A DNA stretch of 64,000 nucleotides from Nepenthes gracilis (GCA_033239525.1 BSYO01000014.1:15980021-16044020); one strand, 5' to 3'. Numbered from the stretch's first letter, positions 23,401 to 36,027 are shown. Translations and numbers: made by a program. Notes: generated by a model not told the origin, from the sequence alone.

Positions 23401-26400
23401 ATTAGGATTCTTAAGGATGGTAAGGGTTCGCCCCTGAAGTCAGACATAAAGTAGAAACCAACCTATATGGAGACTGGAGCGTCTGATAAAGGACCGTCAA
23501 GTCCAGTTGCTTTTTAATTTTGAGATTGTCGGAGGTCCTATGGAGTTTGAAAGACTACATACTTTCTTTGTTTTCCATCCCAATCTTTCACGATATGAGG
23601 TCTAATTCCACAGTTATGTCTTGGTTTTTCCACCCTGATTATTTAATTCACCAAGAAATCAAGAGTTACGAATAATTCTTTTGGTGTTTCCTTTCATTTG
23701 GTGCAATGATGCAGCTGATGTTGCTTGCCAATTATTGAGGGAAGGAAATTAGCGTAATTTAATGCTTCAACAAAGAAACAAGGCTTTTAAAAGTGGCAAC
23801 TGGCAAGAAAAAAAGAGAATTAAAGAGGCTTTCAATGTAATGCAAATCATGAAAAAGAGAAGGGTAGCAGTTGATTGTTTCATAGCTTTTCTCTGATTGG
23901 GTTGATTTGGCTCAATTCGTAGTTTCTTTTACTCGACCTTTTGGAATGAGGACTAAGGACCTACCATGACAAAATAATAGGTGGCAGGCCCTGACAACTG
24001 AGTCTAGCATGAACTTTTTTATCTCTTCTGATCGGATATATCAGAAAGATATCAATGAATGCTGCCCAAGTGCTGAACTGATAGCCTGACCACCAGAAGA
24101 TTACGACCACTCGGTAACCACATTCTAAAGTGAATGCCACCAAATTAACATATATAAAGAAATAGCAATAAACGAGGTAGCTGCTTCCTGCATTGCCGGA
24201 AGGAAGGTTATTTGTGATTTCTCTATGCTTCCACATTGCCACTGCCTGCATACCTCATAGTTATAACTTCTTTCTATTCCTTTTCTACTCTTCCCAAGCA
24301 ATTTATTTTGGAATCACACACACTCCATGGCTGTTTGGTTGTGAATTATATCATTTTAACTGACCCAAAAATAGGAAGTCTCAGTTGTATGGGGCGGGAC
24401 CTACTTAAATCTCCTAATCTATCCTATCCTTTAAATAAATTTTCCGTTTTCCGTTCTTTAAATCTCTACCAGCTTATCACTTTCCTGGAATCCTCTATAT
24501 ATGCTTTATTTGGAAAAGCATGGACTTAATAACAATAACATCAGCTCTTATACTTAACCAAGTGCACTGCAGAATATTCGGTTTTCTTAAGTTCACAACA
24601 ACTTGTTCACACATATCTTTTGGGGAAAAGATCATCTAGCACACAAGATAAAACTTGTTTTACCAATAATTGAGCATTTTGGTTAATCGTGGTGATAGTC
24701 TATGTCAATAATTTTTACAGTCTAAGTAACACTTTAGAATCTTTCCACCATGCGCGGCATTTTTGCCTCAGTTTTACTATGTCAATAATTTTTTTTAGTT
24801 CTTTCCGACTACCATTCATAGGCTTGTTTTGATGTTTGCTCCTCAATTTGACCGGAACTCCAGTACCTAGGTCTTGCAAACTATAGAAGAACAATTTTCA
24901 TGGATTACATTTTACTTTCTCTATTTCTGATTATAAGAAAATTCCCAAATTGTTTTGGACAAGAATATGTTTTTTCCAGTTATTGTGACTTGTTGCACTA
25001 TAAATCCTTCCTATTCGTAATATCAAAATATCCCCCACATAACTTAGTTTTACAAAAGCAATTTCTGATTAGCAGGTTATCTACGTACACTTATGGAAGA
25101 TACCACTTATGGAACCGGTTTAACCTTACAAGAATAGCATTAGTAGGGATCATTATCACCTCAGATGACATTTTCAGCAGATTGTCAAAAGTCGGCTGCT
25201 GAATCTATTTTTCCTCTCTTTTTGACAGGTACAGGGACTAAGTCAGCAACTATATCATAGGCAAAGGAGCGAAACATTCAATTGTTCTCACATAATCTAG
25301 GCATCTTGTTTCCTCCTGAAGCTGAACACACATAAATTGATGAGTTTAAAATCGCTTTACTGCGTTAAGCTGTTAAAACATCGAGCAATTTACGTAGTTA
25401 TACTCGTCACTTTCTGTCCCGTCAGTTTTGCACGTATGAGAGTCATTACCCTTCCTGGCTGTTGACAAGCATAGCTCTTTCAATCCAATAACTAATGAAC
25501 TGTCAAACTGGCCAGTCAGGCAATCAGTTTATCAGAATCCCCAACTTTAAACCACGATAACCAGGAAAGAATAACTGAGGTTTCCCTATTTTTTTGGAAA
25601 TGTCAAGTCCTATTTTGAGCAAGTAATTGAAGAACATTTTCCCCGTCAAATTGGATGTGCGATACATAAACACTAGTTTTGGAATGTATTAAAGCCCAAG
25701 CTAAGGCAATCTACTCGTAGCACATCAGATGCCACCAGCAAGCCATAGATTGCTTGGCTAATGATGGTTCCTATTATTACAAAGATCCAAAGTCGCATGG
25801 CCAGCGGCATTGCAGAGAGAACGCATGAGATAGTGCCAACAAAATAGACGATTGGAGGATATTACGTACCGCAATTCCACCGCACCCTTCCACGGAAGAA
25901 TGCTTCATCCCGTTTAACACAAGCAGGATGGTAAGCCTTCGGGCAATCCCTAACATAAACGGCGCCAGAAATGTGAATAAAAAACACAAAATCCAAGTAA
26001 TGACAAGCTATATAGTGGGAGATACAGAGGAAGCCTCGTTTCCTAGATAAAACCCCCACGGAGCAACCACTCACCGGCGATCACATAGCACGAGCGTCCC
26101 ACCGTCGAAGCATATAAAGCAAACATCCTCTTCTTCCTTCTTAAACACCTTCGCCGGTGGTGCCGCCGCAGTGATCTTCGCCTGAACCCCCTTAGGCGGC
26201 CGACCTCGCTTCCGCTTCGCAGCAACAGCTTCCGCTTCTTTCACCTTTAACTCCCCCTCCGTAGCCCCCGCCATTCGACCTCCAGTTCCACCCGTTGAGA
26301 ACAAAGCAACCGGAGCTCCTCCAGCCAGCTGAGCATCAGGCAATCCCTGACGATCAAGAGTCACAGAACCCTCCGTCCAACCAGAATTTTCAACGCTCGG

Positions 26401-26442
26401 CTGCTCTGCTACATCGCTTGTCTGCTCAGGCTCATTTTCCAT
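14477..26442 (-). CDS. NERD: NERD / CCCH zinc finger protein 19/44-like, 10 exons
   Basis: Deduced exons: 26442-26075, 25949-25870, 22421-22234, 21578-20666, 20565-20438, 19189-19130, 19049-18999, 18741-18671, 17678-17524 and 17424-14477. All phases agree and give 1,653 aa. Domains in order: PHD finger (about 108-170, starting CFICFDGG, then YHPAC and WHICNSC); SWIB (about 325-410); Plus3 (about 460-590); GYF (about 805-855, [14 protein letters not shown]); a long low-complexity Ser/Pro/Gln region; and a C-terminal CCCH finger, C-x7-C-x5-C-x3-H, ending at the stop. In Arabidopsis, NERD (At2g16485) links histone H3 binding and AGO2 to siRNA-guided DNA methylation; ZFP44 is a close relative. 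The start is the ATG at 26442, because the upstream in-frame codon is TTG. Which of the two paralogues this matches is not settled. The protein is nuclear by domain content. Confidence 0.92.
14780..16700 (-). repeat. Two degenerate protein-repeat arrays in the NERD last exon
   Basis: Coding-level repeats are seen in the last exon. Around 16000-16600, units resemble (N/S)-(I/V)-P-G-Q-x-S-x-x-S-W-S followed by a hydrophobic-LPD/FPN block. Around 14850-15650, units resemble L-D-S-x-x-S-P-x-x-E-G-E-L-K-P followed by Q-Q-x-E-L and H-x-P-A-x-x-L-P-L. Copies are heavily diverged and vary in length. Confidence 0.6.
17679..18670 (-). other. AT-AC U12-type intron in the NERD gene
   Basis: This 992-bp intron between exons 8 and 9 has no usable GT donor. 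The exon ends ...CGAAAGGA and is followed directly by ATATCCTTT, the full U12 AT-AC donor consensus. The 3' side has TTTCTTAAC, one base off the U12 branch-site consensus TTCCTTAAC, about 10 bases before the terminal AC at 17680-17679. Joining restores the codon and reads [11 protein letters not shown] in frame. An alternative AT-AG use (AG at 17674-17673) would also stay in frame, losing two residues. Confidence 0.85.
22422..25869 (-). other. Large intron 2 of the NERD gene
   Basis: This 3.4 kb GT-AG intron splits the PHD finger coding sequence. It is moderately AT-rich. A segment at about 23220-23900 has a more transcript-like composition and may be an old insertion, but no domain was recognised on either strand. 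Confidence 0.65.
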
Positions 26443-27049
26443 GGGTTTGATCGGAAGCAATTAAGATCGAAACAGAAGTCTACAAGCCTCCGAAACCCTA
26501 GATTTTGAGATTTGCGGGTTTAGCTCCAAGATCAAGTGGAAGGGCTCGGCATATGAAAGTGATGGAGTGCTATTTTGGGTTCGTTTTTTAGGTAGAATGT
26601 TCAGACCAAAGCAGAAGATACGAGAGAGAAGACTAACCCACTGCCATGATACCTTAGCTCCCTGAAAAGAAGTTGTGGGAGAGTTCTGAACTGCAGAAAG
26701 AGTTTTACCTTTTGTGGGGATCGCTTAACGCTTGTCAAAATACCTAACCACACAGTCAAATCCCGTTTCAGTGGATTTCCTTCTCAATTCCATCCTCCTC
26801 CTCCTCCTCTTCCATTTCCGTTGGTCTCCATTTTCACTTTCTGAGCACATAAATCACGAACTAAATACACATATATATAGAATTATGGAGAAGATTGGCT
26901 GTAAGATTTATCAAAAAACAAAAGTGAAAAATTCAATAAATGTAAAGTGAACAAATTATGAAATAATATTAAATATAAATTGACCCAACATAAATTTTTT
27001 TTTAAAAAAAAAATCTTTTAAATTTGCTTATTTTTATACGGAAAGAAAC
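26443..27049 (-). promoter_or_regulatory. Promoter and 5' leader region of the NERD gene
   Basis: Bases upstream of the start codon on the minus strand. A CTC-repeat run on the plus strand (26789-26811) makes a GA-rich, leader-like tract on the transcribed strand. No confident TATA box was assigned. Confidence 0.4.
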
Positions 27050-27245
27050 AGATTGAGGGAGCGTCCTTCTTTCCGGTGGAGAAGGACTGTCCTTCTCTTA
27101 ATTTAGACCGTCGAATATAAAATTTGACGGTTACGTGTTTTAGATTATTAAATTTAAAATCAAACGGTCCACGTTATATTATCCATTCATAACGTGTAGG
27201 CCTCCGACGGTTCAGATGAGGAGAATGACGTCCCCTGGATCCGAA
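27050..27245. mobile_element. MITE-like inverted-repeat element
   Basis: The left end reads GAGGGAGCGTCCTTCTTTCC. The right end, read on the other strand, gives a similar GGGGACGTCATTCTCC. Inside are a near-palindrome GGAGAAGGACTGTCCTTCTC (27079-27098) and inverted ACCGTCGAA/TTTGACGGT words. The size and symmetry suit a non-autonomous DNA transposon. No target duplication was confirmed. Confidence 0.4.
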
Positions 27246-28619
27246 AGAAACTAAATACAGTGTTAACTCTTAAGAATAATTATTAAATAAACTTAAATCA
27301 ATAATATTTCCTCTAATTATCCATATATTTATTTTTATACTATAATATCTCATATTTATAATTATAAACTTAATTAAAGTGTTCGAGTTACTATCTCTCT
27401 CACATGTTGGTTTGAACTTGAAAGACCACGTGTTCTGCGCTTTATGAGTGTGGGGTCGGGCGTTGAATGAGGATGCCAAATAATAATATTATTTATTTAA
27501 TTCATCTCATTTATTTATATTTTTTAAAAAATATTTTTATTTATTTATTTTTTTTTATTTTTGAAAATTGAAATAAAATACGTAATTTACGATGACCGTC
27601 AAAATCAAAATACCCCAACTTTTACTTTCCGTCCGAGAAAAGGAAGCCTTTTTTTATTTATCTTTCTGCAACCTGCGCTGTGACTTGTCCCACTAACATG
27701 AAATTGAGATTATCTGCAGCAAGAATCCTATACGCCTCCTCTCTTTACTTTATCAAGAATAAATTTAAAAAATATTTTTTTAAAAAAAATAAATAATATT
27801 AAAAAAAAATTTTGACCCGTTTCATGTCATTTATTATATAAAATAATAAGCATATACAGAATTAAATAAGTCGATAAATGTTATATTATTTAAAAATATT
27901 CTAAAATAATTAAATAACTGTTGCAACTAATGAATAATCTAGTATTTTTTTATAAATAGAAAATTTTACTGTGAAAAAATGGTTAAAATTGAAGAAAGAA
28001 ATTATGAAATATAAAATCTAAAAATTTGAACTATAATGATAAGGGATATGCTACATAACACCTTTCATTCATAATAGTGAAATAAAATAACTCATGCAAA
28101 TAAAATAAAATTTATTTTCTCTCATTGGTAGTATCTACAAGTTATTTTTTATGTATATTTTTTTTTAATTAATGTGAATTCGTATGTCCTTTCAGTATTT
28201 ATTTAATTTTAATATTTAGAACTTTAGATCATACTCAAATATATAGTGTTATAAATTCAGATTAAGTAGGTCAATTAAATAAATAATTAAAATTTGGAGA
28301 TATTACTTATGGTCATTAATCAATTTATATAAAATAAATATATGTGGCAATTGGGTGACAAAAATTAGTACACCCTAACGTATGCATGGAAAATCATAGA
28401 TGTTGATGGTCTTTTTTTGAAAACAATAGTTCATCAAATATATATATATTTATGAAAATTTTCACAACTGGCTTTTATCTCATCTTTAAAAAAATATATG
28501 TATCCTAAGTGTTGGAATGAATCATTTACTTATGAGTATTATAATTTTATATTTTTTAATATGTTGGCCAATCGTATGAATCTATGCGAGATGCTCTTTT
28601 AGTCCATATTTGAGAGAAG
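27246..28619. other. AT-rich intergenic DNA, no gene seen
   Basis: Mostly A/T runs with no credible coding frame. An 'ATGCTACATAACACC' word near 28049 resembles the ends of small plant transposons, but no matching second end was found. Confidence 0.4.
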
Positions 28620-29786
28620 GAAGATATTCAGCAATGAGGACGGCCACGCCTAACGTGTACCTAATATGGCACGCGCGTGTTGATAGTAAGATTGGCATGG
28701 CTCGTGCGCTGCATCTTATTTATAGGCCGACTTGATTTTTTAGGTCATAACAAACGAAACTTTGAAAACTAATTAAGCATTAAAATAGAGAAAAAAAAGA
28801 GAGAAGAAAGAGAGAGAAAAAAAGATGAAGATTTATTCATTTGTTTGAATTTCAAATCGTGTTTCATTCTTTATCAACATCAGATATATTATTCTTACTA
28901 TTGATAATAATATTTTACCAGTTATTTTTTTTTATTTGTTCTTACATTCTCTATTATTCAAGTTACTCATTTAAATGTGTTGTATTCTTATACAATTAGA
29001 GATTTTTATAATTGCACCTTAACATATTATGGATAATTAATAAATTTATAATCCCATAATTTTTTCTCATTCTCAAAGATGTTTTTTTATGTAAAATCTT
29101 ATATTTTATTATCGTGATTATAATTTTGTATTATGCATTATTGGATCATTTTCTCACCGGTTTAAATAAAAGGGTTTAATTTTAATTCTTGTAGACATTA
29201 GTTATTGTCTTTGTGAGTAAAAAATTTTAGTATCCGGAATCCAACAAGTGTTATCAAGGAGTTTGAGTTATTGTGTTAAGATTGTTTGATTTGATGGAGG
29301 ATAGTAACAAAATTATTTGCTTAAATGGCACGAATTTTGTTATTTGAAAGAATAAGATAAAAAATTTATTATTTGTTAAAATAATATATCTTTCAATGTT
29401 TAATATCCAAAAATCCGAATCAAATTTCAAAGACAATTAGACTTTTGAATATAAATAAGTTTGTGAGTATATTCAATAATTTGTTTATAACATCCTCAAT
29501 TAGAAGCCCGCAAATACACAATGAGATAACCTCAAATTACTTTATATTTGAAAACCGGTAATAACAAACTATATTGCTTGATAAAGTTGATACAAGTAAA
29601 ATATTAGGAAGGAGGTTCTATAGCATGTCATTTCAATGAATTTCAAATTAGTATTGATTAATTGAGTGATATTGGTTAAAGAACTTTATTGATAAATTAT
29701 TAGACTTACAGTAATTAACCACTCTACCGAACTCATGAAAGGTTATTTGGATTACTATCAACAAACACCATTTCTAATGATATAGT
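28620..29786 (+). mobile_element. Ty1/copia fragment: LTR end, primer site, broken gag
   Basis: A TATTTATAGG box (28719) is followed by a long A/G-rich leader (28787-28825), as in many plant LTRs. Near 29249 'GTGTTATCAAGGAG' is a decayed version of the initiator-tRNA primer site TGGTATCAGAGC. From about 29295 a frame reads MEDSNKIICLNGTNFVI, then a stop where the family has Trp, then KNKIKNLLFVKNIYL, which matches the start of copia gag (L-N-G-x-N-Y/F-x-x-W-K). Weak gag-like sequence with stops continues to 29786, where a gypsy LTR begins. Confidence 0.6.
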
Positions 29787-32115
29787 TGTAAGGCCCGTGT
29801 TTGAATATTATTGTAATATTTATTAATTAAGCTAATTTAATTAAATTGAGATAAAAAAAATTTAAAAAATTGGGTTAAAAAGTTAAAATTGAAGTAAACT
29901 ACTTAACGCCTGATGGAGGCTTAACTGATGCATAAACGTCAAAACTCGTGGAATAAACACCTGAAGGATGCCTGATCGGCGTATGAACGCTCACTAGTAG
30001 AACGTACATGCTCAATACACACCCAAGAGATGCTTGAACGTGCTGTGGTAATAACTTCGCACTCGAGGTGCGCCCGTGTAGCACTCGAGTGCTACAGTCC
30101 AGAGGTTTTGTATCTGACATGTGCCTGAATGGCGCTTGAGTGCCACTCGGTATATAAAGGCACCTCCAACAAACTTTCTATCATTCTTTCAAACAATTTG
30201 AGAGAGAAAAAAAGAAGAAAACGAGAAGAAGAGAAAGAAAGCCAAGTGAGTACAAATTAAGTAAATCAAAGTAAGAATTTTGATAATTTAAAACTAAAGC
30301 AAATACATTCTAAACCTCTCATTCTATTGTTACTATTTCTTTCATGATTCTTTGAACATTGCCTTGTTCAAATACTCATGTATGAGATGAATTTAAAGTT
30401 ATTATATTTATATTTTACATGCATGTGAAATTCTACTAGTTCTTCGATAATTATGTATGAAATTTACGTTAAAACTCATCTATAGTATATTAGTCAGCTG
30501 ATTTCTGTAATTATACATGCATGTCCTCAAAATTTGTTATTGTGCTCATACATGTCTAATTTTATGGACAACCTTCTTACATGCTCAAAAAATGTCAAAT
30601 GTAAGTTCTATATGTTTAGGAAATTCATGTAGCTTCTCTGCATGTTGCTGAATTTGCCGATTTCCTACATTATTGAATTTTTCTGCACATCTTTTGCTGA
30701 ACTTATAATTTATATGACTTTTGCATATCCTAAATTCACACATTAGGTTCTACATGTTTTTAACTATAAAAAATAAGTCTTATATGGGCTGAAAAATATA
30801 TACAAATTACCCTGTATGGTTTGAAACTTGATAAATTTTCTTACATTTGCTGAATTATGCATTTTTTTGCTAAAATTTTCTGCACGTAGTTACAAATTTA
30901 GCATTTTATACTTTTAAATTTAATATGACTAAATTTTTATAAAAATTTAAGTATGAATAGAAAGAATTTTAAAAAAAAACTCTACAATTATATCAAGAAT
31001 TATGATTATTTTCTCTAAAATTAAAAAAATTAAAAATAATGAAGAAAATTATAGAATTTTTCTAAATTTATGCATTGGACTATGGTTATATTTCAGCAGA
31101 TAGTATATTATAGTGGTATATCAAAATTTGAACATATCATCTGCCAATGAGAAATGGCATTCGATTCTATTTATAAGGTTATATATATAATAATCCACCT
31201 ACAAGTCTTGAATAGTAGCATACAGCCTTTAATTATGTGAAAACAAATATAATCCAGGTTTTGATTATCCGCTCTTTTAGTCGGTAAGACCTATTAACCC
31301 TTAGTCCCTAAGAAAATCCATATTTCTACATGATTTAATGACATAAATGGAGTAACTATATGAGAAGATAAGTTTGAAAATTCTGCATAAATTGATTATG
31401 TAAATTATTATGAAATTTAATAGCATGTCATTAAAATTTGATGTATTAATCTTTTCAATATGTTTTTTAATGTTAAGTATATATGTTTAATTGCTAAGTT
31501 ATATGCCTTACTAAGTTTTTGACTCATTCCTTACTTCTATCTTACTAACCTTTTAAATAAGAAGCATGGATACTTGCCAAACGATTGGGAATGAAGAATG
31601 ATTGTGTTTAAAGAGCCTATAATCTAATATTGTACAATGTTTAATCTTATATTTGGTTTTTGGACAGTTTTAGAATGTTTAAAATGTTATAATGTGGCTT
31701 TCGGGTAATAGTTAATGTATTATGTTACGTTTTAGATAGTAATTAGTATATGGATGATGTTCAGACAGCAATTAAACTCGGTTATATTAACCAATTTGGC
31801 TGTAAGCTACTAGACAAATGTCGGTTTGCATTGTCAGTAATTAAAGATGATTTTGTGGTTGTTATTTCAATAGATTGTATACTCGGATTTTTTTTATGAC
31901 AGGTATGACTCCTTACGTAAAGTTTGACTTTATGGTTGGATTGATATTGAAGCCACATAAGATGTATCAAGATTTAGATCCTGTGTATAATTTATGTTAT
32001 TTTTTTAGTCAGTTGAGGTAATGATGTACAGTTTACATCCATGTTTAATTGATTGGATAATTAGATTGCTAATCAGATAATTGTTAATGACGGGATTAGG
32101 ATTTAAGACGTAACA
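29787..32115 (+). mobile_element. 5' LTR of a Ty3/gypsy element
   Basis: Starts TGTAAGGCCCG and ends GACGTAACA just before a tRNA primer site, giving about 2.3 kb. A TATATAAAGG box at 30151 is followed by an A/G-rich leader (30199-30240). No 3' LTR partner was found in the window, so the start rests on TG...CA ends and position. Confidence 0.62.
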
Positions 32116-32123
32116 ATATAAAG

Positions 32124-32134
32124 TGGTATCGGGG
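32124..32134 (+). other. Degenerate primer-binding site
   Basis: TGGTATCGGGG lies just after the LTR end and differs slightly from TGGTATCAGAGC, the site complementary to initiator-Met tRNA used by many plant gypsy elements. Confidence 0.6.
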
Positions 32135-32204
32135 AAGTTATAAGAAGATGTCTTATTTATGGTTTGAGGATCTAATATGATTGATTATTTGATAGGATTG
32201 AAAT

Positions 32205-33208
32205 ATGTCGTGCGGATTCAGAGGCAACGTTAGACCAAGCTCGCCCCCGGATCAGGAGGAGGAATACTTAGCCATCATGGCAAGGATGGCAGATGTAATG
32301 GAATTTATGGCTCGGGGATAGCATAATCCAGAGCATATCCCGACAAATCCAAGAATTACGGCGTTCGATTGGTTTACCAATGAAATGGTACCGGAACTCA
32401 TTGGCTACCCAAATCTCACTAAGGCAGAGATTTTGATCCGTCGTATTGAAAAAGTCTTTGCGGTTATACGATACTCAGAGGAGGGCAATGTGACGTTCGC
32501 CTCATACAAGCTAGAAGGAAAACCTACCATTGGTGGTCGCTGAGAAAGCGAGCCATGGGATTAGAAAATGAGATCACTTAGGATATACTCGTGGAGGCAT
32601 TCATAGGCAAATACTTCCCTATGAGCCTAAGAGAACAAAATGAAGATGAATTTGCCCGTTTGTGTCAAGGAAATCAAACGGTGGCGGAGTATGACATCAA
32701 ATTCACGAAGTTATCTCAATATGCTCCTCACATGGTGTATGATGAGACAAGAAAGACGAGAAAATTCTTACAAGGTTTGAAAGATGAAATCCAAAGGCAT
32801 ATTGTCACTTTGAAATTGAGGACTTATGGAGACATACTGGACCAAACTCTCTTATTTGAAAAGAAATTAGAAAAAGAGAAATTCTTCAAAAAGAAGGCAG
32901 CAAGCCGTGAAGGCTAAGGATTTGATCAAATTTTAGGGTCAGAAGGATCCCATAAAAGATCCAAGCTAGCAGAGAAAGGAAGGAAAAGTGTTGAAATCCA
33001 AGTTGTACTGAGCCCTCAGCCAATAATACCTGTATGCCCACATTGTAATAAATCTCATGGAGGGAGGCCATGTTACAATATTTTGGGAGCCTATTTTAAT
33101 TATGGCCATCTCGGTAACATGATCAAGGATTGTCTTCATCCCTCAAGGCAAACGACGAGGAAACCAAGTGCTTCAGGATAAGCTTTCTCGGTGACGGCAC
33201 AACATGCA
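32205..33208 (+). pseudogene. Ty3/gypsy gag, broken, cut by a nested LTR
   Basis: The frame starts at ATG 32205 (MSCGFRGNVRPSSPPDQEEE). A stop interrupts it at 32319-32321, a frameshift lies near 32525 and a TAG near 32579. The best-kept part, 32591-32917, has the retrotransposon gag core (FIGKYFP, F-x-x-L-x-Q-G-x-x-T-V-A-E-Y, F-L-Q-G-L). A zinc-knuckle region (about 33035-33135) has lost at least one zinc-binding Cys: it reads AYFNYGHLGNMIKDC, where C-x2-C-x4-H-x4-C is expected. The sequence reaches the start of the protease region (VTAQHA) and is then interrupted at 33209. Confidence 0.8.
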
Positions 33209-35030
33209 TGTCACGAACTCGAATCAAATAACTTAAATTAATAAATAATTAAATTTCAAATACAAATAATTAAATCGTAAATTAGGTGTGATATCACAGA
33301 CAGACTATAAAATCTTGATATCTAAAGTGATAATGTCAATTAGACCAATGGATCCATCATAGGATCTCATCGGACAACTGTCCGGATAATACAAATATGA
33401 CATATTCTAAACAGTCATAAGGGAAATAACCAAATAATAATAACAACTAATCTACATAATATAATAAATCCAGCAATTTCTTAATATATTAACCAAAGGC
33501 CTACTTTTGACTAATTTCAATATCTAAAGATACAAACCATAATAAACCCAATCCAAAAGGAATAGAATATAACTGATACCACCAATCTAAATAGATATGA
33601 TACTTACCAAATATACGATGTCACGTCAGATCTTGTCTAGCTCCAATGAAGCATCCAAGCTCTTTATTCTGAATGGACAAAGTGAAAAAATACAAGTCTA
33701 ATACTCAACAAGTATTATTATATAAGTTTAACAACACACACACATATATATCAAAGGGTGTGTGAAGTTACATAATAAATCGTATATCAAATCATACTAT
33801 CCCATCAAGATATATTCATAACAAATTATAATCTAATACCACATTGCATAAACCGCGATTGACTCCCACCCATAAGGGACGCAAATCAAAATCCAAATCT
33901 ACATCTCGTAATGGCTATGCTTTAGGCCGACGGCTCTAGACCATTTCATCTTATCATCATTATTAGCCACAATTTAGGCCTGTAACTCTTGGCCATCTTT
34001 TTATCATTATCATCTATAATTTAGGCCTACAATTCTCGGCCATCTTTTTATTATTATCAGCCATAGTTTAGGCCTGCAGCTCTCAATCATCTTTTTATCA
34101 TTAGTAGGCTTGCAACTCTCAATCATCTTTTTATTATTATTAATCGAATCACATATCGACTCATCAAGGCCCCAAACCACCATGGTTCCACAAAGTAGCG
34201 ACCTCAACCCCCAGCAACATGTATGTATACAAATGCACGGCCTGATTCATGCCTCTTTCCAAATAAATATACTGACACACAAACATATATAGTCTAGATA
34301 TTTTTGGGCTTTCATAAAAATAATAAATCCTCTAAAATCACAAAATCCAAACAAATTTCCAAATCAATCAATAAATCATATATGCATATACATAATAAAT
34401 AGATAGAGTGTATAAAAATAATATACATGTAAGTAAAATTTTCTAACAATAGTCAAAATACATCAGATATTAAAATAGATCAAAAATAGGACTTATAGAT
34501 ACTTGCATCGACCTTATACTAAGAAAATCTAATAAAATGATATTTTGAGCTACCTGAACCCCACTTTCTCTCTCATCTTCCTTGCCCTCTCTCTCTCCCC
34601 CCTTCTTCTTCTCCACCTGCGCACTCCTTTCTCTCCCCTCTTCCTTCTCCTCCCACGCCCCGCTTCTCTTTCCTCTCCTTCTCCCTTGCTTTCTCTCTTC
34701 TCCTCTCTCTCTCTCCTCTGCCTTTTTCTTCTTCTTCCGTGCTTCTGCAGCACATTGCTCTTCCCCCTCTCTTCTTCTTTTTTTCCCTTTCCCCCTGCTT
34801 CTCCCACACTCCTCTCCCCTTTTTATTATTTTATTTTTTATTATTTTTATTTTTATTTTATTTTATTGTTCAACCAGTGCTCAGATGCCAATACCGGTGC
34901 ACCTTGGGTGACAATCGACCAATAAAATTTTCTATTAAATTTTACAGTATAAAATTAATTTTAATACGTTTAAATTATCCAAAATAATAAATAATATCAA
35001 AATAAATTTAATAAAAATTTAGGTATTACA
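33209..35030 (-). mobile_element. Nested solo LTR (family with TGTAATACC start)
   Basis: The ends are TGTCACG and GTATTACA on the plus strand; read on the minus strand it starts TGTAATACC and ends GTGACA. It is flanked by ATGCA (33204-33208) and ATGCG (35031-35035), a 5-bp target duplication with one change. Removing it rejoins gypsy coding sequence as ...TAQHA-DADASP..., the usual protease-region wording. A GA-rich leader on the minus strand covers about 34550-34830. No internal region is present, so this is a solo LTR. It is the same family as 37317-39784. Confidence 0.82.
33924..34140 (-). repeat. 47-bp tandem repeats inside the solo LTR
   Basis: Repeat units start with AGGCC/AGGCT at 33924, 33976, 34023, 34070 and 34106, each followed by a CTCT word and CATCTTTTTATCATTA. 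Spacing is 52, 47, 47 and 36 bp. Confidence 0.75.
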
Positions 35031-35947
35031 ATGCGGATGCGTCGCCTATAGTGGTTGAAGCTATTTTATTTTCAATGAGTAATGCATAAACAATCTCCAT
35101 ACATAATTTCGATTTTGCTTGCTCGTCATTTTATGGAAAGTAGATGTCAAATCTATTTGGCTTATACTAGCACAATTGGGAGCTATAGTGTACCAGCAAA
35201 AAATATTTCGGTGGTATGTGAATTCAAGGATGTTTTTCAAAAGATTTATTGGGACTACCGTCAAACAAAGAAATTGAGACAATACTTAGAGCGGCACCAA
35301 TATCAAAAATTTCTTATAGAATGGCACTATTGGAGTTTAAGGAGTTGAAGTAACAATTACAAGAGCTGCTGAAGAATGATTTCATTCGACCAAGTGTGTC
35401 TCCATGGAGTTGCTCGGTGCTATTTGTAAAGAAGAAGAATGGATCTATGTGGTTATATATCGATTACCAAGAGTTAAATAATATCACCATCAAGAACAAG
35501 TATTCGTTATTGAGAATCAACGACTTATTTGATCAATTATAAGGGGCCCGGGTATTTTCAATTATTGATCTTTGTTTAAGTTATTACCAACTGAAGATTA
35601 AGAAAGAAGACGGGGCGAAGACAGCATTCCGAATGAGTTATGGACACTATGAGTTTTTTGTTTTACCTTTTTGGTTGACTAATGCCCCTATAATTTTTAT
35701 GGATTTAATGAATCGGATATTTTAACCCTATCTCAATAAAGTTGTAGTAGTATTCATTAATGATATCATGATATATTCAAAGAGTTATGATGAACATGAG
35801 ATGCATTCGAAGATTGTACTCCATATACATTGGAAAAGGAGCCTATATGCCAAGCTGAAAAATATGAATTTTGGTTTGAAGAAATTATATTTCTGGGTCA
35901 TGTAATATCCAATGGAGGTATTTCGATTGATCATAAGAAGATAAAAA
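35031..35947 (+). pseudogene. Ty3/gypsy protease remnant and reverse transcriptase
   Basis: This continues the element interrupted at 33209. After a short protease-region start (DADASP) and decayed sequence, RT coding is recognisable from about 35215: EFKDVFQ, then [20 protein letters not shown], then a YQELN block (family: YRELN) and [15 protein letters not shown]. Several frameshifts and stops break it. The catalytic block reads FINDIMIYS instead of F/Y-x-D-D, so one active-site Asp is changed to Asn. The element stops abruptly at the trinucleotide repeat at 35948. RNase H, integrase and the 3' LTR are missing. Confidence 0.82.
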
Positions 35948-35948
35948 C

Positions 35949-36027
<79 letters not shown>

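Noticed and set aside
34550..34925. Long open frames on both strands rich in Arg/Glu or Ser/Leu/Phe
   Set aside because: They are a by-product of the purine/pyrimidine-biased leader of the nested LTR. There is no domain, and both strands are open at once.
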